Positions 1-14,800 of a DNA stretch of 64,000 bases are shown here, piece after piece. Location: the NCBI GenBank assembly GCA_023333565.1, contig JAJKFH010001480.1, positions 558,001-622,000 of the forward strand, read 5' to 3'. The stretch is from Puffinus mauretanicus (lineage: Eukaryota; Chordata; Aves; Procellariiformes; Procellariidae). The position numbers and the translations under genes are program-made. A model generated the notes under the pieces. It had not been told where the DNA came from, made no database searches, and worked only from the letters and a program-made list of their open reading frames with translations. How positions within the stretch are numbered: the stretch's first letter is position 1; the number at the start of each line of letters is the position of its first letter.

Positions 1-2598
1 AGTCAATATTAGTATTAAACAGGAGTAATGTCATTAATATACAGAACTGATGAAGACAAATAAAATTATGGGCTCAAATTTATTAACAAGCAGGAAACAG
101 GTGCAGTTAAACAGCTGTAACGCATTAGCCGTATTAGAAGTTCTCATATTCAACTTCTGGTTGAAGTATGCCAACAGAAAGTTTTAAATCCACTATAGTA
201 TTTTCAGTTTGTTTATCTGAAGAGAAACTATGTGAAAAGATGAAACAGATACACGGCTGCATTATCAACATAGTATCAAATTGGCTTATAAATTGCTGTA
301 AAAATCCAGAAATACATTACTTACTCTTCCCAGCAAATACTTAAACAACATGATAATATTAAGGAAACATTTTGATTACAACCATATTCATTTTTGTTTC
401 TTGTCATGGCAATTGAGAGAAACATGCATTTATATTTCTTGCATGATTTCAACATAAAAATTTAAAGTGGTAAAACACATACACTCAGGTTAAAAAGCAT
501 ATAACCTGCAGCTAAGAAAAAGGAGAAGAGAGGCACAAAATAATGAAGGTGTTATGTTTTGCATTAAAAAAATTACTTAAGTTTGCTTATATTGAGCAGC
601 TTAAATAGTTCAAATTCTATTTTTTATATAAAAATATCCACAAGCTCTCATTATTTTCAAGAATGGATACACATGGATGTTGTTTCAAATCAAAATTTTG
701 TAATCCAAATGTCCAAGAAAATTGGATTAAAAAAAATCACTGATCACCCTTCAGCTGTGTGCAATTATTGTAGAGGAAAAGCAATTAATTGATTAAAAGA
801 ACTCAGACATTACAAGAATCATTTTCACCATTATTAGAAAATGCTACATTTAATTTGGCATGATTTTTAGCTGGAATGATATCAACCGTTCAGAATGCTA
901 ATGCAGAAACATGACCTTATTTTTTAACCAAAATATGAACCACAAATTAATTCCATACATTCTTTGCAGGCAAGCAGAACAATGAATTCTGTTTTCTTCC
1001 TAACTGTCACCATATTAGTATCATACATCACTTCACATTTAAAATTTATAGAATGTAAGATGTTACATTTTAAGTAGTTTTTAATCACTTCCTAGTATAA
1101 AATGCATAAGGTTCCCAATGAAACATTAGCACAGCCCAATCCAACAAATCTTGTTCAAAAAAGAAGTTCATATTATTTTTGATGAGTTTTCTCATGTGAG
1201 GAAAGAACGCACAAAATTACTACTGTATGACAAAGCGCAAAATAAAGAAGATGCTGAGCCATGATAAATGAGAAATTTGAGTTTTGGTTGGTTGTTTGGG
1301 TTTTTTAAGTGGTGCCCCAGGGATATAATTAAAGGAGGAAGAAAAGATTTTCCATGATTTATTTTTGGCCCGTTTTTTTTTTTTTCCCTTAAGTGAAGGC
1401 TGAAGCAGATTGACACAAAAGAACATGACTGAATGTCTGTTGATGCTTTATGTCCTCAAATTTTGCAATCAAATTTGCCAGAAGACTGAAGGCTTAAAAG
1501 ATTAACCTCCCCACAGAATGCCTGCAGCTCCCAAAGTCACTTGTCTCATCCTTTCTGACAGTTGCTGAGCAGCTAAATGCTCTGCTATGCCACCAAACAA
1601 AAATAGCTAAGAGAAAGTAGCCATGAAGCCACTCAAAACACTCTCTTGTGCACAGATGACAAGCCAAACGGGCAGAAAAGGGACAGGGAGCTACTGATGG
1701 TATTGAGTATATAATCAGGCACATAAACATTATATGAGGGTTATGAAAGTACTGCAGTTCATCTGAAAGGCTCAAAGTCATAAAAATCAACTTTAGTTAT
1801 TCTGCTGCTCATAGAAATAATATTATTTCCTGTTCTGAGGAGTTCTGCCCTTGATTTAATAGATGTTTAATTGTAAAACCAAGAGGCACTTTCTATTATA
1901 GTTATGCACACAGAATTGCTTGCATATAGTTTGGCATGTGTAAAAAATATTTTGCTTATTCAGAACCTTAATTTTTAATTCCTGTCAGTACTTCTCAATA
2001 TCTTATTCAGACTCTCCATATGCCCTTCTGCAAGCTTACAAAAGGAACAGAGAGAAGCCCAGCAACTATTTTGAGATTTGTTTACAGAAAATACTCAAAT
2101 CTTTCTTACATACATAGTGTATAGCTCAGAGTATATGTGTAACTTATCCTTTGTTTCTTTAATTCAATTCCAACCCATGGAAAATAATTTCAACATTATC
2201 AATTTAAATTCATATTTGCACATATTATAGTTTAAAAAAAAGAAAAGAAAACATTCTTCCAATTCATGAGCTATATGAAGCTAAAGCTTTTTTATAAAGA
2301 AGTGTATTTATATAAACATTAGATGGATAGAACACTGCAATAAGCATTCACAGAAAGCCTTGTGGTTTCCCTTTAAAATTAAAATGTTCGTACTCAAATG
2401 CTATGTCAAATAGCAAAACCACCTCACATTGCAATTAACAATACATTATGATGCGAGAGGAACTTTCAACATTTACATTTTTTTTCATTAATGTAATATT
2501 CCCTGTCTCGAATCAAACAGTACACAAGCACTCAGATAATCTTTACACACCTCCTCAACACGCCAAATAAATTCTATATGACACAGAGAAATACTTAC
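1..2598 (-). other. VPS13B: VPS13B intron 8 (5' part)
   Basis: This AT-rich sequence follows the exon 8 donor. I searched it for the family's next exon (the LTEMQVESSYYS region) and did not find it, so exon 9 lies outside the window. It contains no repeat family I recognise. Two ATTAAA hexamers on the gene strand, at 1871-1866 and 1860-1855, are possible weak polyadenylation signals after the exon 8 read-through frame. The open frame at 1790-1494 on the minus strand shows no family resemblance. Confidence 0.8.
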
Positions 2599-2867
2599 CT
2601 TAAAAGTCACTGTTGCCTTTGTACAGTAAAACCCAATTGAAATAATAGGATCCTTGAGGGATTGAGATTTCTGCTGATGTAGCGTCGTTCCATCATCCAT
2701 TCCACTAGAATCACTCTCTTCATCATCGTAACTCACAATAGCAGGAACAAAAGACCAAGCCCAAGAAACCCATCCTTGTTGCTGGTCATCGTCTTGATGC
2801 AAATAAGGATCTTGATTAATATACTGTGTTGGATATTGCATTACTGAGCTTGTTTCATCTTCTGTGC
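2599..2867 (-). CDS. VPS13B: VPS13B exon 8 (about residues 313-402)
   Basis: This 269 bp exon completes a glycine codon and ends in phase 0 at TTT AAG. It encodes [20 protein letters not shown], then an acidic and glutamine-rich stretch, then [20 protein letters not shown], then a variable acidic linker, and ends [16 protein letters not shown]. The W-rich [11 protein letters not shown] motif and the [11 protein letters not shown] strand are conserved VPS13B landmarks, and the two acidic linkers differ from mammals. The acceptor is TTTTTGTTTTAAAAG before GCACAG. The donor is AAG followed by GTAAGT, a full consensus. If the donor is not used, the frame stays open for 36 more codons to a stop at 2488-2490. 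Confidence 0.96.
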
Positions 2868-5800
2868 CTTTTAAAACAAAAACTAAGTGAAATTTCAAAT
2901 CAACCACACTTGAAAATTAATTTATTATACTCAAAATTACAGTATATGAAATGTATCTAGGACAGTATCTAGGACTTCCGTTGAAGTTCCCACTGACTGG
3001 AAAAGGGGAAACATAACCCCCATTTTTAAAAAATTGCAAAAGCCATGATAAGGAAAACGTAAACACAACACAGAACCAAAAATTAAGGTTGAAAACCTCC
3101 TTTTTTTAAAAGTCAGCTTTTCAAGTATTCAAAGATACAGGTTTATCTACACTCAGAAAAGCTGGTATGCCACCTGTGAGTCAAAAAAACAAATGTTGGT
3201 CTTCTGTGAAAAAAATATTAGCAATAGCATACAGAACAAAACAAGGATTTCCCCAAAGATACAAGTCTAAGATTCATGATCCATATGGGTAACATTGTGC
3301 ATGTACAAACAGCACAATTAGCTTAGCCTACCTGGCTTCATCACCACTCTTATGGGACTCCTGAGGGAGTATTAACTGATTCAGAATTACCATAGGTAGT
3401 ACAGGATGCAGAACTGTTCTCACAGGGGAACAATATTGAATGTATTATTTAACTGAGAATGAAAATAGGCATATTCCATTTCTATTTACTTATTTTTAAA
3501 CTCGGAGGACCCACTCTTACAAGTTTTAGGGCTTTTAGTCTTTAGTGTAATTAGTCTTCAGTCTTGTAGTCTAATTATTTATACTGTCGTGCGACGGGAG
3601 AAAGCATTAAAAAAACACTCATGAGAATTCTCTGCACATGCTTGGAGGCAAGGACACCTCCTCCCACAAGGGCAATGCAAGCTTCCTTCCTGCTCTCTTT
3701 ACAAAACAGTGTCAGAGATCAGATTTCAATCCAAATGTAAATCTTGAAACATAGGAAATACAGAAGAGGTGCACATAAAGTCTTGGAAATGGCCAAAAGG
3801 CAGAACTGTCAGATGTAGAAGGAAAAAGAATTGATATGGAGCATGACTCGAGTAGCTTAGCCTAGACTGTTTTGGCAAGCACAGAAGAAATGGTGGAAGG
3901 TCTGCCAAAAGAGAAGAAAATCTGAAGGTGTAGGACCTGGGTCATGCATAACATTTGGTCTACATAGCCGTCAAATTCAGCCATCGTTTAGCATACCTCT
4001 TTGCTGCAGTATGTGTACACAGAGAGACAACAGTAAAAGATGCCAAATAATAGTTTGGTTTATAATATTTATTAATATTTTGGAAACCATTAAAATAAGA
4101 CAGAACAGCAGCTAGACTAAAATGGTGGTACCTACACACTGTGAGACAGAAGATAGAAAAAGAGAGGAAGATACACCTATCTTCTATCACTACTAAAACT
4201 ACTACAACCATTATGTAACCAACAGTCAAACTTTGGAACAAATGCACATCAGCCTAGTAAACAACCCACAACATCCTCTAAACACTTCAAAGCACAAATA
4301 TAATGTAAATTCCTTTATAACAAGTCATGCATGAAGGGGAGTATGTACTTTGGAAACACAAAGCCTCTTTGGTTTTAACTAACTATGCTAACCACTGCAT
4401 CAACTGCAAACATATAGGATAGTGAAATATAATGATAAAATCCCTATGTTTTACATACATGAGTTTGTTGAAGGACAAAATGCTCCTACTCATCAGGTTT
4501 CTAAATCCACTCTTGCTAGCTAGCCATAGCTGAGATCACACTGGAACAATCTTACTTCATAGTGTAGGGCAGTGATTCCAGTTAAGAAACACATTTTATA
4601 TAAATTACAAGATTGCAGTGTGACTGCATCTCACTGTTTCCATGTTCAAATCAAGTTTCATCTTCAGAAATCCACTATCCTTTCTTTTAAAGGGTTTGAG
4701 ATACTTAACTCTAAGAGTCTGGAAACTGGTATCTCTCACCATAAGTCTGGAACTACCCCAGTAGAAAATTACTCTCTTCATATTTATTTATTTTTCTGCC
4801 TGTATTAGTTTTCAGCCAGGTAAGGCTGATCCAGCTTAGCCTGTGGCTACATAAATACAAGTGCTGGCACTAGGGGAAGAGGGAGGGAATTCATCACCAT
4901 CCCTGCTGGCAGTAGCATAAATTTTCATCTGGTTGAATCAACCATGAAACTGCATAAATGAAACTTGGTAAGTACTTCAAGAACACAGCTGTAGATGTTC
5001 ATTCTTTTATCACTAAATAATGTTGATATTAAAATTCATTTCCTCATCCATATTTTACCTGCTATAAACTAAAGAAGCTACTGCAAACTCACAGCTAAGA
5101 AGACATTAATTATGAATACAAAACTTATGGAATAAATAATGTTAAAAAAAGGAGAGATTTGCAAGGAACAAAAGTTATCTGGCTGATAACAACAGTTTTG
5201 GTGCTGACCTTGAGAATGCAATAGCCCTGAAATTCATCCTTGCAGCATGAACTGTCCTTGGAGAACCTCAAATGTAGTAACACATAGGCTTTCAAAGTAA
5301 TAAATATTTTCTGTATGACCTACCTTTGCATGTATTTATTATGTAAGGAATGCACAGAAATGACTAACATACAGGAAAAAAAAAAACAAGTTCAATGTTT
5401 GTAAGAGTTCCCCCCAATACGTTTATACTACTCAATGGCTGTGTTGCCCAACTGAATTTTATTCAGTTCATTTTGGATGTTCATTTTGGATCTATACCAT
5501 AGAAAGACAATAAATTGACTGCCACAAGATAACTCATAATATTTACTACGCTAGTAGCTTAAATTTTTTATGTTTAACTAGTTTTATTTCACAGTACATA
5601 TTAAAAAACAGTGGCTCATGATCTATTGCACATGCATTACACTAGCACAGCAATATTGATGAAGGTGATTGCACAAAACTGGAAATGATACCAACACTAG
5701 CAGAAACTAAAATCCTACGTACCAAACTCTAGTCTGAAAGGTATTCCACACCTCCTTTTAAAAGCAAATGTACCCCCAACACTTTCTAGTTGAAAATCTG

Positions 5801-8800
5801 ATGCCATCATAATTGTAGCATGAATACAATATTACAACAAAGTCACACACTCAAGTGACAGTACTTTTAAGAGGTACCACACTTATTTTGTACAAGACAA
5901 CCCACTACAGTGATTCAGGTAGCCAGGAATCAGCACTGCAAAATAGTAAGACTTAAAGATTTCTTCTTATTTCTGCATCGAGAATATCATCTTCCTCTCA
6001 ACCATCAACTCAAACCTCTGGATCCTACTAGATGAGAATATGCTCCCACCTTATAGACAAACATAAATCAAGGGAAGAAATCATACCTCCCTTTTACTGC
6101 TGAGTTGCACAGTCCACTGGATATGGAATGTGACTGTAACATACGGAAGTTTCCAGTTCAATTCTAGAGAATCCGCTTTTTCATGGTATGTGCCTCCATC
6201 TATTAAACAAACTTCCCCAGACTCCTAGTCTACTTGTCTTGTCTTACTGTAAATTGAAATTACCCCAGTGAAGAATTGATGGATAAGGAAGGAGAGAATG
6301 AATCACCTTCCCAATTAGTTAAGAAAATTCCAAATAAAGAATGATGCCACAACAATCGTGAAGTGCTGAAATAACACCAATGATTATTCTAAAGTGCTCC
6401 CCATGATAGTAGTTGGGGTTGCTAATCAATTATTTTAGAATTCCGATGATTTAAACAATATCCCAACCTCAATAAAATTAGGAGCAGATGTATGAGTTAG
6501 TTAAGGGTGAGCTACAAAAGAAGTGGCAGTGATTTTAAAATACCAGAACCAGGACAGGAGGCAAGAGATCTATTTTCTATCTTCATGGCAAAGGAGACTA
6601 AATAATGTGAAATATCACAACAAAAGGGCAAGTGGCTCTGGGCTGAGGTACAAATCACAGGACAACTAATCTCAAAGTGGTATGTAAGTGCAAATACCTA
6701 ATAGGGAGAGGAAGGTGTTAGTCATCTGACAATGCCAATCCAAAAAGTGTTTTTGTTTCATATCCCGCATACAAGTTCAAGCAGATCAATTGGAAATACA
6801 CTTTGCTCACTGGAAGCATTAAAAAAATTGCTTGCCTTCTACCATCTACATTAAGCCACTCTTAAAATCAGAAGCAGAAAAACTGGCCTGATATTTAAGT
6901 TTCATGTAATAAGTAAAAACAAAAGGTCAACCTGTAACTCATGCCTTTCAAAGATTTCATCAGATTTTTTGGGGTCTCTACTTAAGGAGTATTAATGTTT
7001 TTCAAGAAAAAAGAAAATGGCAAGACAACATAAAATAGATGTTTAAAAAGCATTCATAAAAGTCTAGTTCTCCACAAAAAGGTTATAGTTCCTAAAACAA
7101 TAAAAATATTTAATATAAACAAATTTAATCTCCCCAACTTAGGAACTTTACAATTTGGGAAGATTTAATCTTTACTCATTTTTTTAATTTGCTGCTCATT
7201 TTAACTGCTACTCATTTAACTGATGTTAAGAGATGTAAGCAATTCTACGTGCCTAAACATGTATCCCAAATTAATGAAATCTGGCCATCTCCATACAATG
7301 AGCTTGATACCCATCCTCAGCATATGGGATCTCAATAACCAGTTACAATGCACTATTATAGATGCCTACAACAAAGTTACTGTCACACTGGCTGTTAGAC
7401 AGCTGCACAATGCACTGACCCCACCAGCCACGTTCTGCAGGTGTCTCTCTATGCTGCATCTTTACAGTCTGTTGAAATATGAATTGCAAGTATACCTACT
7501 GTTTCTTGGAAGGATACCAAAGTATATAGGTAAGGAAGAAGCTACAATAATGGAGCTAGATGACTGGAAGGAAAAAAAAGACTGTGGGGTTTACTGCACA
7601 GGTCATTTACCCCACAAAATAGATGAAAACACGAAGAGCTGAAATAATATTATGTATCCTGGTACAAAGATCATATGTATATCTCCATCTCTTTAACCCT
7701 CAAGAGAAGACAGACAAAAAGTGCAGGGACAAGAAAAATATACAGGAAAGTGTAATTTGGCACACACAACCTTCTATCCTGACATCATTTCAGTCAAACC
7801 GGGGATCATTTTCTCCACTGTTTAGGAACAACTCTCCTCTAACCAAACTCTTTAACACAGTGCACAGCTGCTTTTCCTCAGTCAAGTATGGATAAATAAA
7901 TCTATTTCAGTTCTCCCATTTTTATCCTAATAGAATATTGCAGAGTCAATTTGTTCTCCAACAACTAATGCTTACCTAGAATTTCTTGCTGTCATAAATC
8001 ATTTGCACCTGGTTTTCTCTGTCAACTCAAATTTCATATTCAGCCCAAAGCTGGCAATATATTAAAGTCATTCTCTTGATCTGCTTTTTGTTCCATTAGT
8101 ATCATAAAAAATTCCTCACGCTACTGTTCTTACCACCAAGTTTTCAATAAGGAGCACTTCAGCCCATTAAAAATTTGAGTTTTATAGGATCTATACAACA
8201 TTTTATTCCATTCAGTGTTGTAAAAGTGTTAACTACTCGCATTCACAAAGGCCTTCTTTATTTTCGTTTAATTTTTTGAGAGTAAAGATCACGATTTGCT
8301 TTACAAGTATTAGAAAATTTCACAATATTCCTTTGGGATGCAAAGGTACTGTTACTATTGCCATTTTACACCTGGGAAACATGCTTCATATGCTGGAATC
8401 ACATCTGCCATGGATTTCATTTCATGAAAGGGCGGGGGGAAATCAAAACTTTCATAATACAGAATCTCAAGGCAATCATTCAGAGGAAGCAGCACCAGGA
8501 ACTGTTAAAACCACTCTCAGAAGCTCAGTAGTGAGTTTCTACCTGTATTTCTGACCTGTAATTTTACCTGTGAATTTTGAATGCTTTCAGCTTAACAGAA
8601 TTTGAGCAGACTTTACTGAGGCAGCAAAATATATGTTCATGACACAGGCTATCCTGCTGCCAAACCTCAAGGTCTTGGTCTCACGTTTGGGTATACAAGA
8701 ACAAACAAACTGCTGCTGGAATATTCTTAGACATGGATAGGTGACTGATTTTATGTCGTCAACAACAACATAATAAGTTCTATCCAAAAGACTAAGAATT

Positions 8801-11800
8801 AGTGATAACTGAACCCAGTAAATTCTATAAATTGAAAGGGTGGGGACTGCTTACTAATGAATACTGGGTTAAACTGTTTAATGAATCTTCAGAACCCTTT
8901 CAAAGAGTTATGAAAATATAATGTAAAAAGGAGGTCTGTACATTATTAAACTGTAAAGAATTTAGGCACAATTCCAGTGGAATTAGTCTTGGATTTCATG
9001 AAGCGTTACTCTTGGAAAAAAAACGTGGCTAATATAGCTCGGCAGATAATACATGTCATTTATTATTGTACTTGAATACATATTTTTCTCTGAAAATAGT
9101 AGCACATTCGAAGTTTCCTCAAAAAAGTTCAAATCTGTGGTTGGAAATTTGGATGACAAATGCACCATGAAAGTGCTAAGAAAGTGGGGTTTTTTCCCTT
9201 CTCAGGCACAGATATAATAAGAAGTCAGAAGAAAAAAAAAGTAAACTCACAAACTGATGGTATGGGTAATCTGGTTAATGTCAATTTGGCACTCCTGCTT
9301 AACTGCACTGAATGAGAGGAAAAAATTCATTAGATATTTAAAAGTTTTATTTATGTGTGTGTATATGCATGTGCACACATGTGTGTACGCATGCCTACAT
9401 ATATACTAAACTTTATGTAGGAAACAATGCATAAGTGCTATGAAAGAAAAGAGTTGGTAACGTTTTTAGCCTGTAAGTGGCAAAATATTTTGCAGTAAAG
9501 ATAGAAATGGACTTCTAGAACTGTTTCTACAGCTCTGGCTTGGCCACCCGACAATTGCCATCTGTTTCGTGTTCTGAAGGAGATAGTTCTGTCAAATAGA
9601 TATGATCATATAATTAAGCACAATGACAATGTTTGTGCACAGCATAGTTGAACAAAAATTGCATAGGAAATTACAGATTTGGTAGTTCTTGTCATTGCAA
9701 CCTTAGTCTAATTTCTCATCCTTCTGAGAATTCTTGTATTCATCAGTGTGAAGTTACATGACATAATTTATTTTTTAGATGGCTATTTTATGAAAAACTA
9801 GGAAGTCACATTCACAGTTGTTCAAAAAAAGAATGCAAATGAGATTTACAGACAGCAATTGCAATTCAACCTTCCTGAGGACATACATTAGAAATAAGGA
9901 TGACAAGAGATGCATTGCCAAAGATTTTACTCATATTTGGACACAAGAATCTCAAATATCTTTCCAGATGCAGAAAAGACAGAGTACTTGTAGGCAGATG
10001 CCTTTTAACCTTAATCTTCGCTTAAACTATATTTCTGTTTCACCACCATCTCACACCCTAACCAAAAGAAGCCAAACAAACAAAACCCACATACCTCTCC
10101 TATCCAACTTCCATCCTCTTCCACAGTTACAGCTCTTCATCTCAGTCTTCTCATTACCTAGCTAATCTTTGTCTCCAATCCTTAGATCTTTTCATCTGAA
10201 ACTCACTGCCTATCAGTCCCAGCTGTTCTCATATTGACTCATATGATTTCTCTATTCTTTCAATGTCTTTCCTACATTCAAATGGTCCTACTTGCCTTAG
10301 TAGCTCCAGAACTCCAGCTACAAAGCTCAAGCAACTCTAAATACATCATAATTCTCTACGGCATGAAAACTTGGCCAAATCTGGGTGAACTTTGATGTGA
10401 ACGAAAGAAAGATATTCATGGTACAAAGACAACCCTCTGTCTCAAAGCAAGGGTAATGCAACTCTTCATAGAAAAGTTCTTCACCCTTTCTCCTGGAAAT
10501 AGTACGATTAAGACATTGGTGAGATGCAAGGAGTTCTTAAAATGCATGCTAATGATTTTTCTAAAAACTGTATGCTTTTTAAGTGTCAGGAGAAAATTAA
10601 GTTAATATTTTCAGAATATTAATTAGGTACTTCTAATCATATGTCTTTTGTAACAAACTCCACATTTCTTGTAAGGCAAATAGTTTCTATTTGAGTTTTA
10701 CAGAAAATACACGAGAACTGTTTACAGACATCTTATTTATTTGCTCAGTTCCACATAGCAGGGGCATGACAGAGAACTCTACACCTGGCATGACAGTGAA
10801 ACCGTTATCTGTGCCAACCAACACTGAAGGCTATATTTTGGCAAAAAAAATTTCCACTGCTGTCATTTTTTCAGTAATGTATTTATTTCTCTGAAACCAG
10901 AAAAGACAGCAACACAGGATCAAAAAAAAAATTATAAACTTCTTATGTAAATTAAAATTGTGTCTTTCTTAAACAGAACAAAATTATTTAATTTAATAGT
11001 TTACACAAAGTTTCAAACTGTTGTAATACTATAAACATAAGCATAGCTTAAGAGTGCCGCATCACCTTCACATATAATTCCAAGAATTTTCTAAAAGTTA
11101 TCATGCTCTTGACTGTGTGGTAAATACCTCCTCCTACTGCCCCAGATCCAAATTCAACCTTGGAAAGATATAAAGCACTTATGTCTTGAGGAGATTAAAA
11201 TTAAAACACCAAAGTTCCCTGTTTTGACAAGTAAATTAACTTCTGCTCTACAAAAGCATAAAAACAAGAAAATTCAGAATTCAGAATGACAATCCATCCT
11301 CCCTCTTCTCTTTTATTTAGTGCCTCATACATTACAAAAACTCCAGATTCATGTTTGGATGTTCAAGAACATGACATTTGTGATTAAATTACTAAAAAAG
11401 GTAGCATGATGTAAGTCAATATGACTGCTTGACTCTTCAATGTTCTGTTTTCTATTTTACATAGAAGTGAATAAACAGGAAAGTATTTAAGTTCTAATGT
11501 CTACTTAGAAATTTTATTTCCCTTAGATTTTAATATAAACTAAGCACCTATATGGCTTTCTTACATTGCTGCAAAATCCTAACAATTCACCTAACATAAA
11601 ACCTCAACTCTCAAATACGTAACATGATACAACTAGGGAAAAAAAAAACACAGTAGCAAAGTTGGTAGCTTCTACCAAAGCCACATAAAATAGAGGCTGC
11701 AGTGAAGGGTTCACAGCTCAAAATGCATCACTGTTGTAACCCTAGCAATGTTTGGGAAGCAGCAGATGGGAAGCCATCACACAGAGGTAAAGAGAATTCA

Positions 11801-14800
11801 CCCGTCATCAGTGCAATGCTGCTCAAAAGACCATGTCACAGCAAGTTACCATGCAAGATCATGTGGAGGAGGGAATACATGTTATAAGAAAATAAAAAGC
11901 ATAGAAGACTAGTCAATGTAAAAGGACAGAACTACTGAAAACATAGTGCAAAATAATACTTTGCTGTTTAGAACAAATGCTGATATATCTATTCTCAGTA
12001 ACCAGTTTCAAAGAAAGATGGAAAAATACGTCACTTTGAAACAGGCAGCAGCCACATTTGAACTAAATAAAAGAGAAAAGTCAAAGTTGCCTAAGGACAG
12101 ATGCCTTGTTGCACGATATAGTGACAGATAAATCCAAAGTACCCTACTGTGTCACAAATCCTAAAGCGGTCTTTTTAGATAAAGTTTAACTTCAGTTTAG
12201 TCAGGACCGTCAGAATACTTTTCAGAACAAAACATGAAAAAGATGTTAGAGCACTGCATACTTACCCAGCACAGTGAACTGCCTCTAACAAATTGCAGAC
12301 TGCCAAGATACTTTGCAATGACTAGCCTTGGCCATTTATATTTGTAAAAAGCAACAAAATTAAATGTTTTTAACATTTCTTTTTAAAAGGTAAAAATTGT
12401 ATTTACCTGTGATATTTCCCAGCATATCTTTAGTGTGGCAGATCAAGTCTTCACTTTCCCCATCTTTGAAGTTGCCTATTTCTCCATAATAAAGAGCAAT
12501 CCCAAGTTGCATTATACGTATAAACATAGGAAGCTGCTGATCAGAGATTGAAAGTTTCAAACTTTCAACTAACGTGTGAATCTATAACAAGATAGAGAAC
12601 AAAAGCAAATAATAACAAAGCTCTGTCATCAGTAAAGCCAACTTTTAAACCATACAACTCCATATTCATTTTGTATGTGTATTCTAATTTCTAAAAACAA
12701 AAGCTGCAATACAACACGAGGCAAAGGGCTGCAAACGATGACTGTCAGAAACATACACTCTTTGGGTTGCTACACAAGAGATCTTCACGTTGAAAACTCA
12801 AATGTAATGTATTTTGCGTTTTTGGTTTTTTTTTTTACTGAATAAATTTCTAAAACATAAGTCACATAAGTGCATCTGATTAAACTTTTACTTTCATTAT
12901 AGAGTTTCATAAAAATCTCTGCGTGCTAAAGAAAACCTAGATATACTGGTTTTAATACACAAGGTCCTTCACTTTGATTCTTTCCCACTCCCAACATTGT
13001 TGCAAATGGACAAGTAACAGGGGGGGAAAAAAGGATTCATACCAACTGAAGTGCTGAAAACCGGCTTCTCTAGATATTCCAGTTCCAACATGCAATTAAG
13101 CAGTTTTTTCCAAATGAAAGCAAGCTTTGCACAGACTGTAATTACTAGGATGAAAATTTATCCTTCTTTAAATATTTTAGCTATTTTATTCAATACTTCA
13201 GAATATTTTGAGTATGCAATCATGCAAAGACAAAACCAGACTTGATAAGAAAGCTACCTTTCATTAAAATAAGAGCAGCATAAAATAAAATTATTGTAAT
13301 AAAATTACTGTCTGTAACATTACACATATTTCTAGCTCCAGGTCCTGTTTCTAAATATTGTGGGTGAAAATAATGGAAATGGAAATTAACTGCACATCAG
13401 CGTTGGCCTTAATGCAATCCAATTCAAGAAACATGAAAAATGACTTCGTAAACAGTAGTGCACATCCATGGGGAGGTAAAAACACAGTAGTAAAATAAAT
13501 ATTTTTATAAAAATACGCTAATAAACTAATAAGAGTTCACTAATAAATTTATATGAGTAAATTAATGAAGCCACAGCCTTAGTCATACAGGAGTAGTGAC
13601 AACATAGTATCACTCATTTATATAGACTAGAGGAAAGATTTTAGGTATCAGAATTCTGCTATTATTTAAAATTCTCTGAAAGAAAACAGCAACTTCAAAG
13701 ATTCATTTTGGAAGTTAAAAATTAATCTTTTAATACCAATTTTTCAGGGCCAGTTGATTAAGAGTTGTCAATAGTAGATCTTTTCTGTGCAGATGAACAA
13801 CAGGAAGGATAAGGAATTAATAACTGTCTTAAGATTTGGAAGAAAAAAAAAGATTATTTTGCCAGAAGCCTTTTTAAAAGTCACTCAAGGGGCATATGTC
13901 ATAGTGGAGGACAGGAACACAAGGTAGCACTGTAAGCAAGGAACATAATTTTATAGTGGCTTAATTGAAATTATATTACACTCCTGGACTTCTTGTATGG
14001 TACTACCCTCCCATCGTGATCCTGCTCTTACACTGCCAGTGGAACTCATCTGTCCCTCAGTAAGTTGACTTATCTCACTAAAACCAGTGCAAAACTATTT
14101 ATTTCTTCTTGTCTAGTTAGCTTTCTGTTAACATAGTGAGTTGACTTAGATGACTGACAGGTCAGACAAATGTCAGTACTGCTGCAAATAGGGAAGGCAG
14201 GACTGACATCCCCACTGCAAGTCAGCTCATGTGTCTCATGGTTGTCTCATCCCATGATGATTTCAACAAGAAAAGCAACAAAAAGCTTAAAACTCTAATC
14301 ATTCTATATGTGTTTTGCCGCCTCCCCCACATACACTATTTTCATTCTAAAATTTAAAATAAGAGTTTAGTGTTCCCAATTTAAAAGCATACAAATACAT
14401 ATCCAGGTACTTAAGAACTGTCCTCCTTTGAGAAGTCTCAAATTAAACTCATTAATTAGTTTGGCCAAAACTTTGCAATAGACATAGTCAAAATTATACA
14501 GGTTATAAAAATACTCTAGTCCCTACAAAGAAACCAAAAGAGCATATGCTATGACAAACATGGAAGTCTTGGAAACTTCCACTCAAGACTGAAAAACAGA
14601 TGTGCTTTACCAAGTGAACAACACAGAGTATGAAAGTTTCATTTATAAAGATCTCACAGATTTGGAAAGAAAGATTGAGTGATGCTGGCTTTTGTCTTCA
14701 GCTGGGAAACAAACCACCAGAACACAAGGTGCTGGCATTCAGTAATCTTCCCTTCAGACGCACTGAAGCTACAGTAATTTTATTTGCAGCAGAAACTTCT

